The position numbers and the translations under genes were made by a program. A DNA stretch of 64,000 bases from NCBI GenBank assembly GCA_001466705.2, contig LATX02000046.1, positions 372,001 to 436,000 on the forward strand, in the 5' to 3' direction. This DNA comes from Moniliophthora roreri (Eukaryota > Basidiomycota > Agaricomycetes > Agaricales > Marasmiaceae). Positions within the stretch are counted from its first letter, which is position 1; each line of letters begins with the position of its first letter. This document shows positions 22,922 to 34,521 of the stretch, one piece after another. Below the pieces are notes generated by a model. It saw only the letters and a list, made by a program, of their open reading frames with translations, made no database searches and was not told the origin of the DNA.

Positions 22922-25570
22922 TCAAAGATGAATCACCATCAACGTCCATAGAATCGTCGGTGAAAACTGAACCATTACAGCCTCTTCGGAAGAATTGGCG
23001 TCAGCGTCGTCGCCTTCAAACTCCGGACCAACTTCAATATCGTTTTGATTACGATAGTAAGCAATACAGGCCTCCTCTAGGAGATCCTGTAGGCGGTGTC
23101 CGGGCCCTCGGTACATTTCGGGGAGATTAACGCCCGGAAGATGCCTAAAGTGTTCAAGATATGTTCTTAGCTGCTCCGAAGTCATGGCGGCAAAGTGACT
23201 ACGCCATTCATCGAGATTCCATTCTTCCGACACCGCTCTTGCAAATGCATGTAGATCGCCAATGGTGCCTTTACGGGCTCTCCTGGCATCAATTGCCCTT
23301 GATTCCATCTCGTTCAACACAGTGGTTCCAAGTTCCCTGTACCGTTCCTTTAACGCTCGAATATCGAACGTCACCAAAGGATGACTGTGTTGCCCATCAA
23401 GGGACTCTAATCGTCTTGTCTTCTGGCCGCTTGCCAAGATATCCTTGAAGTCTGCTTTTGCCGGATACCCTACAACAACACGGAGGACAGAGTACTTCCC
23501 AGCCAACGGCTCTTTGTTGGGAAGTTCCGAAAGTGCACCCAAAACATCGAGACGGTTCCTCTTTTGCGTTGCGCTAGCCGTCGCGACGTTCTTGTCGCGG
23601 GGAATGAAGAATCGGTTAGGGGTCACAGTCTTCACCGCATCAATAAGAGCGCCATCGGGTAGGCGCTTATACGAGTTATGGTTCTTGCACTGCACCGCAA
23701 CCCACACATAGCTGAAGTAGTCAGGATCCCTTTCCTCCTCTCCCTTTGTTAACCTGAGAAGGAAGAGAATATCGGGTCCCATCAGATTCGACGGGAAGCA
23801 AAATGCTTCTCTCCCTTCGAAACGCAGCCAGCTGAGAAGTGCTGACTGTGGGTCACGATCGTCTGAGCGCATGTCACTGCTTCTCAAGCAGCCCGCGAGC
23901 GATTGTTCCAATCCCGGCCTAATATCATAAGTGCCCCAACTGTCGATGTTTTGGCCATCGACCCAGCTTCTGTGATATGCGACGATTTGAGCTCGGCAGT
24001 TTAGGAGTCCTTGCTTGCAGTATCTCGGGGACACGGAGTTGAAAACGGAAGAAAGCTTGGTGGGTTTTGCGAATGCCATGGCGAAATAAGTGGCAATACA
24101 GTCCTCGAAACCGTTCCTTCCATCCGAGGGATAGTAGATCCTGATGTCTTTCATTACCCGCCCATGGAGGGAGTAATCGAGTCTCGCTCTGGGACCACCC
24201 ACGTTATTCAAGTAGGCGGAGCAGGCAAGCAGGACCAAAGGTTCATCGACTGCGACAAAGTACTCGACTTTAGTTTCACCCGTTTCGTTCACATTTATTG
24301 CCCGCGTTTTGAATCGCGCCAGTCCATGCTGGACGAGTTCCACATCTTTTGCAACTCCTACGTATTGAGGGACAATGGAATGCAGGGCGTAATCGTGGCA
24401 GCTCTGCCTTACTTTCTCCATGAGTATAGTGTCTAGTACAAACACTATTGAGAAACATCATGTTCAGATAGTTTGGATGGAAGAGACCCACCGGCAGTCA
24501 CTTTGTCAACCACGATTGGTCCTGTCGAGAATTCGAGCAGAGGCAAAGATGCTCCCAAGGTGAATTGATCAGGGGCGTCAGTTGGATAGAAGCCCGCAAT
24601 ATGTTTAATGTAGTCCGATAAGAGGATATGCGGGTTATGAAAATCTGCCCTCAAGAGCATCGCAATGAATTCGGCTGTGAATCGATGTCTGTAAAAGAAA
24701 ACATTGAGTTGGGTCGCTTTTACCAACAGGGTTAATCTTACCTTCCACGTAGCCAGTAGAACATTCTCTCCAATAAGACCTTGCAGCCGACAGATCCCAC
24801 AATTTCGGCGGGAAAGAATGGTAGTGCATAATGCTGTTGGGAAGCTGCCGTGTCGAATATACCACTGTGCGAGACTTTGTACACCTTGTCGGACTTGCAG
24901 GTAGTAGAAGAAAGTGCATCGCGGATGAGTTCCATATCAATCCCAGTTCCGGTTATGATATATGTGGCATTCAAATCTTATTCGTCATCGTCAGAGATTA
25001 GTGCAGCCCAAGTCACGATCGACTCGCGAAGTATTGGACGGGGGGTTTTGCAATCCTGGGACCTGAATGAAGTTGCGTACTTCTTGACTGCGGTCTGAGC
25101 TTCATCAATAACGATGTACAGGTTTGCATTGTCTTCTTCGAGGCGAAGGTTGGATCGTATGTTGGAGAGAGAGAGGGATAGTGACGATATCATTCGTGGG
25201 ACGTCCAGGTTGGCGTACTCAAGGACCATTGGAAGGTCATGAAAAATGTCAGCTGATCTATCTTCGCGGTCGAGCAGGCTTGGGCAGACCTGGAGATAAA
25301 GCCAATGGAGTCTGTGCTCATTGGTAATCATGACATCGGAGCGAAGCCTACCAGTTATCAACTGAGCTGCAGCACGTGGTATTATGGAGACATCAGAGCA
25401 TGCTAATGCATCCAACGGGGTCAACACTTGCAGCCATGAGGTATCACCGACTGGTCCTGCCAGTCTTGAACCTTCTTTCGTGCCAGGAACTCCTCGATTT
25501 GCGACGTAGTCATTTTCGTAATATCCCGAGATTCGTCAACAGGCGTCTGGAAGGTGTTAGGGGTGGGCAT
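22922..25570 (-). CDS. Crinkler/RHS-like NTPase-nuclease protein, minus copy (reading frame interrupted)
   Basis: Exons 24974-24742, 24688-24493 and 24444-22922 join in phase; an upstream block runs from about 25430 to 24978. The P-loop NTPase module shows Walker B in YIVIDEAQTAVKKY, a sensor-like YIITGTGIDMELI, and the family segment WLRGRHRFTAEFI. The C-terminal module has a PD-(D/E)XK nuclease core: FCFPSNLMGPDILFLLRL, then VWVAVQCKNH (GPD and Q-x-K). This two-part architecture matches Crinkler/RHS-type proteins, which act in the nucleus. Oddities: an in-frame TAA at 24978-24980 separates Walker B from the sensor segment, no Walker A loop is visible upstream, and the N-terminus (MPTPNTFQTP at 25570) needs a frame change to reach the rest. 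A basic tail lies in another frame at 22812-22960. Confidence 0.65.
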
Positions 25571-26186
25571 GACGAATGAGTGGGTGCCGATTTAGGGTGA
25601 TTTGTGGGTATAGAGACTCGAGAATCAGTATGGGAAGGATTATATATTCGGGACATTCTATCATGGTGATGAACCAAAGCGTACGTTCTAAACTCGCCAG
25701 TGCTTTGACAATGACATTGTGTTACGAGTGTCCTTTGTTCTCAGTTAATCAATCCATCGTCAAGGGGGATACACTGGGTTTGGAAAGTATGATGAAGGTC
25801 ATTAGTAAAGTACAATAAAGTCAAGTCAACTGAGTTCCATACAACGATGTCCATATGGGTCGATGCGCGCCCATATTCGGATGCAAACGTTTTCAAAGGA
25901 CAATTGGGCATGTTCAGATTTCTTGATTGCGGGGCCGAGGACATGATATGACGGTGCTTGGATGTGTAGAGCATCTGGATTTGCGGTGTGCCGTCCAGTG
26001 TGGTCATACTGTAACTTTGAGCACTGTCACCGTGAGAAAGCGTATTGGTCCCAGGGTTGAGCGGGCTGCGCGACGTCTATTGGCAAACCATGGTTGGGCA
26101 TAGGAGAAGCCCTCAAGTTGAGCATATGCGTAACTCATTGTCGGTATTTATCTGACCTTTCTCAATAATTTAGCATCTCCTTGCCC
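25571..26186. promoter_or_regulatory. shared divergent upstream region of the two Crinkler-like genes
   Basis: About 600 bp lie between the two head-to-head copies. I see no gene that I can support here. The first exon and start codon of the plus-strand copy must lie in the right part, because its first recognisable exon (from about 26187, after ccctatag) has no ATG in frame. Confidence 0.4.
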
Positions 26187-29100
26187 TATAGAACGCATTG
26201 ATACTTTGGACGACTGTGCCAGTGTTCTGCTATGGTATCTGGAGCGTGTCAAGAACGAGTCAAAATCCCACCTTCCCTCGCACTCTTCATGCTGTTCGCT
26301 CCTCTCAGAACATGGTAGCCTTTCTGATCTTCTCAAAAATGCGCATTCAACTCAGGACTACTCTGCTTTGGATAATTCCGGTGAGAGGACCTTTCTGTTT
26401 CTCGCAAGAGATTCTCACTTGCTTCAGAACTCATACACAGGCGACGATTTTCATGGTCCTCGCAGTTTGAAGATGTGCGTCGGGTTCTGAACCAAATACT
26501 GGAAACGGAAGTGATTCGACAGGTAGTGGTCGGTGAAGATTTGCGGCGAATGTGGACCCCCGAGGATGAAAATGACACAAGTTCGAGTATAATCGATCAC
26601 GTCCGTGGTCTTCGTATACCCCACATACGGGAAAGCCCATTATTGCAGAAGAGGTTGGATAATATCTTCAGTCCCGGCCAAGACACGTGAGTACTGTCCT
26701 CTTATATCGACAGACATGTCTCATACAAAACCTGAAGATTCCTCGTTAACGTTTCTGGCTCCGGAAAGACGAGATTGCTCTTCGAAGGGCTATGCAACCA
26801 CTGGGGCTTCTATTTCACTTCTGTCGTCGATTCTAGTTGGCTTGGACCTCACGATATAAATAATATCATCACCCGCTTCAATTATACGGAAGGTTGGACG
26901 GTGCAACTTAGCTCGTCGGATTACGAGTCTGAACTGGAGAGGAATATTCGCATAGCCCATCGGTGCTTCAGTAATTCTTTGCTTTCCCGCTTGCTGATGT
27001 TCAAGTTGTTCATGCAGTGTGTAGTATCCCAAGGTGGGGTCAAGCATGAACACAAGCAACGTTGGTTGGAGTTACAGCTGCAAGCGCGAAGGACAAAATC
27101 AATTGATCCATTCACCAAACTTTATACAACTTTGCGGGACACCAAAGTCGACGACCACTTTATCGACTACGCAATTGCTCAAACTTTGGCGGAAATAATT
27201 GCCATCTGGGATTTCACTGCAGGCGAACACATCTAGTTTGCACTCGATGAGGCCAATTTTGCTTGCCAGTCTCATTTGACATCTTTCCGAGGAGAGAACG
27301 GGGAATCCTATCCGATCCTCAACCAGATCCTTCGCATCTGGCGTCGACATCTTGGACATCTTCCAATCTCATACGTTGTGGCGGGCACGGAAATTTCACG
27401 TCAATATTTTGCCGAACCAGAATGGAACAATTTTAAATGGTGTTCAGACACCGGGTCATTCGATGATCCTGATGAACAGCGTCGCTACATCACTCGATTC
27501 CTGCCTTCGCAGCTGCGCGACTCCCCTAAAGGTAGTACTTTACTGGAACGGACATGGCGATGGCTACATGGAAGGTCAGCATTACCTGTGAACCCAAATT
27601 CATCCACTGACGCAAATCTAATAGACATAGATTCACTGCCTCTTTTTTTGGCTGTATTACTCAATCTGTCTTTCCGAATCCCAAATATAGCTCTCACAGC
27701 GTACATCACGACCATTGCTAATTACGAGCCTCGGGATGACCCTGATTATATTGCTGATAACTATCAGACATTCTCATTTTTCTCTCCGATACCGTTCACG
27801 ACTCTGACTTACATGCCCAGTCAGTAATTTCTCATCAATCATCCTCATACTGTTTTGACTGCGACTACAGACTTGCGAACTTGGCTACATTTTAGTTTGA
27901 TGCATCTTCTATGCCTCACCACCCCACCTCCTCACTTCCCCGCCAAATGCATTGATCTCGTCACCCAGAGCTATGGTCGCTTTACAGATAGCAATATGAC
28001 AGAGATCCTCGTGGACGAGCCCATCATATATGCCGGCGCTTCCCTATGGTTCAGTGATTCGCCGCAGTCCATCACGGATCCATCGTACTTCCAAACCAAT
28101 ATCATCGACCCCGCCATGATCGACAGACATGAATTCTATCATGCTGCAGTGACAACCGACGACCTTGGGATCTGTTTTCATTCTCATTTCCAGCTCCATC
28201 ATAGATTAGTGAAGACGCTGTATTGATCACACGTACACGAAACCCAAGCGGCGTCGAGGAAGAGGTCTTTCGCTACTCTGAGCGTACTCATCAGCCGCTT
28301 GTTACGCCCTCGCACAGCAAACCTGACCTAGAGTCGTGGTTGCGTGGCTCCAAAGGTACTGCGACGCCGTTTTGCCTCCATTCGATCCCGTCTGGGCATG
28401 TTCTCGTGTTCGCTCTAAAGTTATTGGATACCGATGACAGACGTCTCTGGGTCTTCCTAAGTGTCTCCAAAGATCTCTCCCACCGCATAATACCGCTCGT
28501 CGAATTGCAGGATACCTTTAGCGGGTTAGAACTTGACAAAATTGCAGACTTGTCACCGGTAAGCACTCTTCGTATGTATATACATCCATGTCTTACATTT
28601 TGTGATTCCAGGACCAAGCACAAATATCTGAAGTCGCGAAGCTGTTAAAAGCTCTACCAAATCTCGCTTCCGACCTGGACTCAACCGGCGTCTTACGGGT
28701 AACACTACCTTTCAATGGTCAAATTGACCTCAGCACACTCGACTCGGAGAATTTCCCTGGCTCAGTTGCCGTCATTGACCCTGCTATATTACAGGTCTCT
28801 GTGAAATCCATTGACCAGAAAGATATCGCCGAAAATGTGATTTCTATCATTGCGGGAATCCCGAAAATGAATGCCGACGACCAAACCAGAGACCCGAAGA
28901 AGAGGAAACGAGGTACTGCCAAGAAGCCACGGAAACCGAGGGCGCCCCAGCCTTCTGGTACTGGTGCAAGATCGTCCAGCAAAAGATAGAAGACCGGAGA
29001 TAGCAAGGGAAAGCAGGTGGTGAAGTCTACAGATATGATCGAAGAGGAAGGCTCGTCGAATATTAAAGTGGCTAAGCCTGTCGCAGCCGCGAAGAAGGCC

Positions 29101-29409
29101 GGGAGTTCTTCCGGGAGGCGTAAGGGGAAGCAGGCGTCACTGCCTGTAGGGACTTCACCTCAGTCACAATCCGAGGAGGGCGAGACAGGCTCCGGCACGG
29201 AACAGGGAGCAACTGCTACCACATCAGTAGCTAAGCCTTCAGCAAACACAGGGAATACCATCCGTGAAAGCGCTTCTTCACGGGGACACAAGGGAAAAGT
29301 GGTTTCTCCGATCTCATCTTCATTTCCGACCACGCCTGGTCCGGATGAAGGAAGCGCAAAAACACCCCGTTACGCCACGAGGAGCGTTACCAAACACCTA
29401 GGAAAGTGA
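26187..29409 (+). pseudogene. Crinkler/RHS-like NTPase-nuclease protein, plus copy (broken)
   Basis: Exons can be joined in phase across 26381-26427, the gtgagt intron ending near 26740, 27576-27630, the intron near 27822-27872, about 28160-28218, and the one ending at 28611. The order is an acidic leader, Walker A in VSGSGKTRLLFEGLC (~26757), ALDEANFA (Walker B), SYVVAGTEIS (sensor), RTWRWLHGR, a degenerate nuclease region FCLHSIPSGHVLVFALKL, and a Lys/Arg-rich tail (KKRKRGTAKKPRKPR). Breaks: TAG at 27234-27236 immediately before FALDEA, one extra T in the seven-T run at 27643-27649, and TAG at 28987-28989, after which the same frame stays open to 29409. The nuclease Asp and Gln of the other copy are replaced. 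A start codon was not found. Confidence 0.7.
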
Positions 29410-31097
29410 TTTTTCTTCATCTACGTACTTGTCATTTACTGGATATTTCATATAACTATTGTACCACTTTCGAATTGCTTGCTATCAAATATGCTATTAC
29501 ATTATTATATGTCCAGGTGGAAACTTTATTGTATGAATATATATAGTGGTGTACACGCTGCCAGCGATGGACCCACACATGTCCAGTGCTGACTTGCAAA
29601 GTAGAAGGTTTCAAGTACCATACGACCTCCGATCAGCGGAGGCAAAGTCAATGTGACATCCCAGCCCTTAGGAAAGAATAATGTGTTGATCTAGTATGCT
29701 TTCTTACAACAAAAGGATTCTATTTGGGCTCTACCATGCCATTGAACACCGCCGCGTTCGACCCACTTCCATGAACTTTAACTTTGACAGAAGCTAATTA
29801 CCAAAAGAACAAGGTTTGCCTCTGAGTTGCTTTGGCCCAGGCTGACCAAATCGCGATCGCTAGACGCTTTGACGGAATGGCACAAACCGACCTGGGGATT
29901 CGGAATCAGTATTCCTTGGAGCGAGGTAGGAGAACGCACCAGTCCTTCTTGATTCTTGAACCTGTCAGCGGCGGGCGCATGCATGGGAGCATGGAACATA
30001 CCCGAATCATGACTTTGTCTTCGTCTGGGAGCGATCTCAAGGGCCAAAGCTACCTCTCGTACTGACCGAGCCGTGGGCAGGTTGGGCCGAAGCCAAGTCC
30101 CAGCCTGTGGAAGTCCCAATTTAGATGACATCTCCCGTTCCTCCGATCCTAATGACAACCTCGACGAACTAGGAAGCACGCGATATGCATGAGTCAAGAC
30201 CGACAACATAGTATCGATAGTCCTTCACTACACATAACACCATCGACTTTGAATGCATCCCGGTCTAATTTGTGTTGATGGAATTACATGGTTTTTGGTA
30301 CGCAAATCTAAGGTTTCCACGAAGTCGCTTTTCTAGCTGAGTGTCACGCTAGAGGAGAGATTGAGGAGAGAACAATAATGAGCCAAAGCATTCAATAGCC
30401 CAATCCCGTTGGAAACTTTTGTTTACACAAGGAGGAGAACGCAGTATGTTCACATTGATGATATCTGTGAAAAAGGAGAAGGAAGGAGTGATAGAACCTC
30501 AAGTACAACCGAAGAGATGGAGTGGGCCCTTGTAGGAAACGATACGAGTACGACACTTGCTCATATAGGAATTTCACTGCATGGACTTCCAGAACGAAAC
30601 CTTGACGAAACCTACATCAGCTAGTGCAGTCCTGAGAACACGCCACGTTACTTCGCACTTGACTCCTCCAGCTTCAGGGTGTAGTAGACGAGGAAGATTC
30701 GAAGGCCTGCGAGGGACCGGAGTAGTCAGATATCCAAATTTTGCTCAGGTTCATATTTACGACGACCGCAGTGCCGAGCGTATATCGCTGTGCTGCTGGT
30801 GCCGTCGGATCTTTTTTGTGTGGATAGTCGGGTGCGTATTGGTGCGTGTTTCTATTAGGGCTGTTGATGCAGATCTACAGAATTATTTTTGCTCGGAGGT
30901 TCAGTGAGCAATCTCCCGCTTACGACGGGTTTTGACCGAGTTTATCATGGGCGATATGGAGTAAGCTGTGCAAACTAACCGGGCCGAGGTTGACTCTTCC
31001 GCAGGCTATCCGTGGAGTTTCCCTTTCTAAATGTTTTTTTTTAATCCTCGGCCCTGATTATGCTCTTGTCCCCTTACCGTCATTCCCCTTTGTAAAA
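29410..31097. other. intergenic, no supported gene
   Basis: Only short or low-quality frames occur, the longest a 143-codon minus-strand frame at 29778-30209 with no recognisable domain. The right part includes the promoter of the PX-domain gene, with CT-rich and T-rich runs before 31098. Confidence 0.4.
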
Positions 31098-31947
31098 ATG
31101 CCTACTATCGACACTTCTTCACCTGCGTCGTCCTGCGCACCGTCCCCAGTAACGCCTAACCTTAATACCCCAATACAACATCCATTCGCCAACTCGACAA
31201 GTCGTTTGGAAGTCATCCCCAATAAGATTGATATCGAGGAGGAGTCGAGGCTGTACGACCAATTGTGCTACGTATGGGTTCATTCGTTGTAGAAAAAGGC
31301 GTATCTAATACCTATATCTCTTTCATAGGATGAAAGCGCCCGAGGTCCTCGCCCAGAATCACCACAAATTGAATTGGCGCCTTCCATTTTTTCGCGGGAA
31401 AGCATATGGCTAGGGGATAACATTGGGGAGAGTATGACTTTTGCCAGGGATGTCAAGATTAGTGGATGGACGAATGTAGGCGACAAGTTGGGGGGAGCGT
31501 ACGTCGGTGCGTTCATTCCTCCAGCTTTCCTTATTGTCTTTTGCTAAACGATGTCTTTATCTCTTGCAGTGTATGATTGTGTCATAAAAACGAAAGAGGC
31601 GAGTTTACCGAAGCAGCTGCTATTATTCTCAACTGAACCTTTATTCAGGGTACGACTATACATGCACACAAACGATATAGTTCTTTTATACAGCTCCACG
31701 AAGCGCTCCAGCGGACACTCCCTGTGAGACAAGTTCCTTCTGCGATTTTCACTAGAATGTGCTCAATCTCCAACAGCGACATCAACGGCACTACGTACCG
31801 CAACTACCACCAAAAGCACCTTTCGCTCGCTACAGGTCCGCTTTCCTTGATCGTCGCCGTCGACAGCTGGAATACTGGCTTTCGGCCGTGTTACTACACC
31901 CAGATATCGGCGGTTGTAAGGCGGTCAGAGTCTGGATCATGGATTAA
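31098..31947 (+). CDS. PX-domain protein, YPT35-like
   Basis: Five exons (31098-31271, 31329-31506, 31570-31598, 31649-31723, 31777-31947) give 208 residues, close to yeast Ypt35 (about 214). The C-terminal two thirds form a PX phosphoinositide-binding domain: YDCVIKTKEGTTIHAHKRYS with the K-R-Y-S-x-F lipid-binding signature, then YVPQLPPKAP (the Pro-rich loop), ARYRSAFLDRRRRQLEYWLS and PDIGGCKAVRVWI. In yeast this protein binds PI3P on endosomes and vacuoles and recruits Vps13. The N-terminus is Ser/Pro/Thr-rich and disordered. The third intron begins with GC (gcgagt), not GT; the GT alternative breaks the frame. Confidence 0.8.
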
Positions 31948-32231
31948 CACCATAGACTGACTGATTGTCGTTCCTGGGATGGATTGTTGGGATGCACTAT
32001 TAATATAAACACAAGACACTCCTTTACATACTTGCTTCACTTATATTGTTATCTTAGGGAGATTTATTGTGTATTTATAGATGTTGGTCGGATTTTCTAT
32101 GCACATTTGCATTTTCCTTCGTTCCCGCATCATGGACTGGATGAATCCGAGGAGTCACTGTTATGGAAACGATCCAGAACATTTAGGTAAGTCAGTATGT
32201 GCAAACTAATTCGATGGATTCAGTACACGTA

Positions 32232-34067
32232 CTAGTACCCATGATACGACGTGAGCACACCAGCAGCATCATTACCGCACCTTAAAGCATCAAAGATCAT
32301 CTGCCCTGTGTGAGGTCCATCGGGTACATTCTTCCTACTCCGATCGAAAAACTTCCAGATAATGTTGAGCCCCTGCGCTCGAACCTTCTCTACTGGTTCA
32401 CGGTAGTCGTCAGATACGCGACCTGAGAAAGTGGTATGGAATCTCCTCAATCGTGCGACATGTGCGGTACCGGAAGCTGTCACCAATCCTTGAAGCCTAA
32501 GCCTAGCTTGGATAAAATCCATCATGGCACTGGCGTTCGTTGGATCGCTATATGCGAATGACACCTCTTCTAAAAGTGGGCAAAGGAAACTCCCTACTAG
32601 TTGACCTTCGGGTGTACTATCCATAGTAGGTGTTAGAGCACGGATGACAGCATTTTGTGTAACGGGATATGTGGTACGTCTCCATTGAGGATCTGAGCAT
32701 GCACATGTTATAGCCATTCGCGACAAGGAAGGTGTCGTTCGAAGACAATCCATGAACGCACTTTGCGATAAGGGGAGATTCGAGTGAAGTTCTTGGATCT
32801 GACAACGAGATTGTGTGAGAAGAGGTAAAAACGGGCAGATCTCCATGACTGCCGCATCATCCGTCTTCACGCATAGCTCGAGTAGATTTGGTGCAACTAT
32901 GGTGCTGAGGAATGGCGTGATGTCTCCAGCTTGGAGGAATCCACCGTCTTCGGGAACATTTGGTTCCCAGCTTTTAAACAGGCGTAGCTGGAGCGATCGA
33001 AGAACTGGGAAGGCCATACAAACTCCTTCATACTGCTCCGCAGGATTGAGTTGTGGCACACGAATCCATAACGAGCATTTTCGTAGAGAGTCGTGACAAT
33101 GATTGAAGATCTGTAGGGCTTCGTTGGGTGACATGAATGAGCGTTCGTGATCATATGAGGGATGCAGAACAATCTCTGTGAGATTACACCACGGAATTGG
33201 AAGTGTAAGGGGATTCCGAGGTTCACCCAACATATTGATAACGCGAAGGGATATGGCATTGCGTAAAAGATCATCCAAAGGGTGTGAATTCTCCGTGTCT
33301 TCTGTGGGTATTCGGTCCGCCAGGAGACTATACACTCGCAAGCATTCTAGTCTGGATACGTCCTTCTGCACGAGTGACCCAATTCGCGCGAGATAATCGA
33401 CTGACATTTGGAAATAAACGTCTTTCCATCGACTAGAAAACCGCATGAACATCTCGACCAAGGAAAACTTAGACTCTTTGAGTCGTGGTTTTAGCGGGCA
33501 TTCCAGCGGTACAGTAGAGTGTATGCGGTCGGGGGACATGGTAAGAGAGATCTTGAGAGGCATGGAGCCAGATCTCTCCAACCACCGTTGTACACCTTGT
33601 TTTCGAGCATTGATGAGGGAAATATGTGCATCGATGTCGGCTGTGTGTACCAATTTGGGTATGTAGAGGTGAATTGAACACCAAAGGCGGGGTGTCGTCA
33701 ATGCAATTTGACGCCATGATTTGCACACGAGGGTGAGTAGCAATGGTGCTTCCGATGTGCTCCGTACCGAAAAAGGCTCCAGGAGACAATGCGTGAATAT
33801 CTCTGCCACGACGTCTATGGGTAGATTTCGGAATGGGGAGAGTAAGGCTCTGTGGGCTTCGATATGGCTCTGCAGTGCGTCGCGCCGAGCAATAGCTCTG
33901 GCGAGTGATGCTTGGAGTTGGGCGACCTCATTATTGAGACTCTCTAATTTCTCCGCTGGTTCTTCGAGAATGGACTCTATCTGTTGACTTTCCTGTCTTG
34001 TTGGAGCATAGTTTGTGGCCAAAAGGTGCGCAAATGGCGAGGAGAATGGCTGTCCATTAGAGTCCAT
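32232..34067 (-). CDS. F-box protein with N-terminal coiled coil
   Basis: One uninterrupted 611-codon frame. Residues ~25-90 form a coiled coil (ESILEEPAEKLESLNNEVAQ onward). It is followed by the F-box SPFRNLPIDVVAEIFTHCLL and the conserved VCKSWRQIALTTPRLWCSI. The rest (~450 residues) has the irregular leucine spacing seen in degenerate LRR-type substrate receptors. Such proteins bridge Skp1-Cul1 to substrates and are greatly expanded in Agaricomycetes. The start is the first Met of the frame (MDSNGQPFSSPF). Nothing suggests decay, unlike the fragment at the left end of the window. Confidence 0.9.
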   Translation of the reverse strand: MDSNGQPFSSPFAHLLATNYAPTRQESQQIESILEEPAEKLESLNNEVAQLQASLARAIARRDALQSHIEAHRALLSPFRNLPIDVVAEIFTHCLLEPFSVRSTSEAPLLLTLVCKSWRQIALTTPRLWCSIHLYIPKLVHTADIDAHISLINARKQGVQRWLERSGSMPLKISLTMSPDRIHSTVPLECPLKPRLKESKFSLVEMFMRFSSRWKDVYFQMSVDYLARIGSLVQKDVSRLECLRVYSLLADRIPTEDTENSHPLDDLLRNAISLRVINMLGEPRNPLTLPIPWCNLTEIVLHPSYDHERSFMSPNEALQIFNHCHDSLRKCSLWIRVPQLNPAEQYEGVCMAFPVLRSLQLRLFKSWEPNVPEDGGFLQAGDITPFLSTIVAPNLLELCVKTDDAAVMEICPFLPLLTQSRCQIQELHSNLPLSQSAFMDCLRTTPSLSRMAITCACSDPQWRRTTYPVTQNAVIRALTPTMDSTPEGQLVGSFLCPLLEEVSFAYSDPTNASAMMDFIQARLRLQGLVTASGTAHVARLRRFHTTFSGRVSDDYREPVEKVRAQGLNIIWKFFDRSRKNVPDGPHTGQMIFDALRCGNDAAGVLTSYHGY

Positions 34068-34521
34068 GATGATGGTCAGAGTGTAACTCGGTCAGACTCG
34101 AGCAACCCTGAGCTAATTTCGTTCTTTGCCTTTTCACCACCACTGCCAATGGCCAGTCTCTTCACAGTCTTTTTTATTCACGCACATTTTCACCTCGCAA
34201 GATATTCACAGAAGTCTTTCATGCTTCTCGGCTATAGACAAAACGTGCGTCAATAGAGCTCTTGACGTAGTAACCTCAGTACTGATGAGCATTGTCTAGA
34301 CCTCAATAGACTTCGATATGAGTTCGAAGGTCCCTAAACCTAAACGTTAAACAGTAGCTGTGAATTTTCAGAGTTCAACCCCATTGACACTTCGGACGAC
34401 TTCGTTCTGATACGGGTTGTTCAGACGAGGCTGTTCGATTCCCGTGGCCGCAGAATAGGCGAGGCAGCAGCAATATCTGTTTAGGAACTGGTACTAACTT
34501 TGGTTCACGAAGAATGATGCC
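34068..34521. other. intergenic, no gene seen
   Basis: This is the upstream region of the F-box gene. I looked for a tRNA around the gttcgattcc word near 34433 and found no A-box or cloverleaf partner. Confidence 0.4.

Noticed and set aside
26380..26470. Apparent frameshift upstream of Walker A in the plus Crinkler-like copy
   Set aside because: A 47-nt GT-AG intron (26381-26427) gives the continuous reading ELIHRRRFSWSSQFEDVRRV.
28140..28230. Apparent frameshift after HRLVKTLY in the plus Crinkler-like copy
   Set aside because: A 59-nt intron starting gtgaca after the codons for HAA and ending catag restores phase (reading ISEDAVLITRTRN), so this is splicing, not a break.
34360..34460. Possible tRNA around gttcgattcc
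   Set aside because: The B-box-like word has no matching A box at the right distance and no acceptor-stem pairing.
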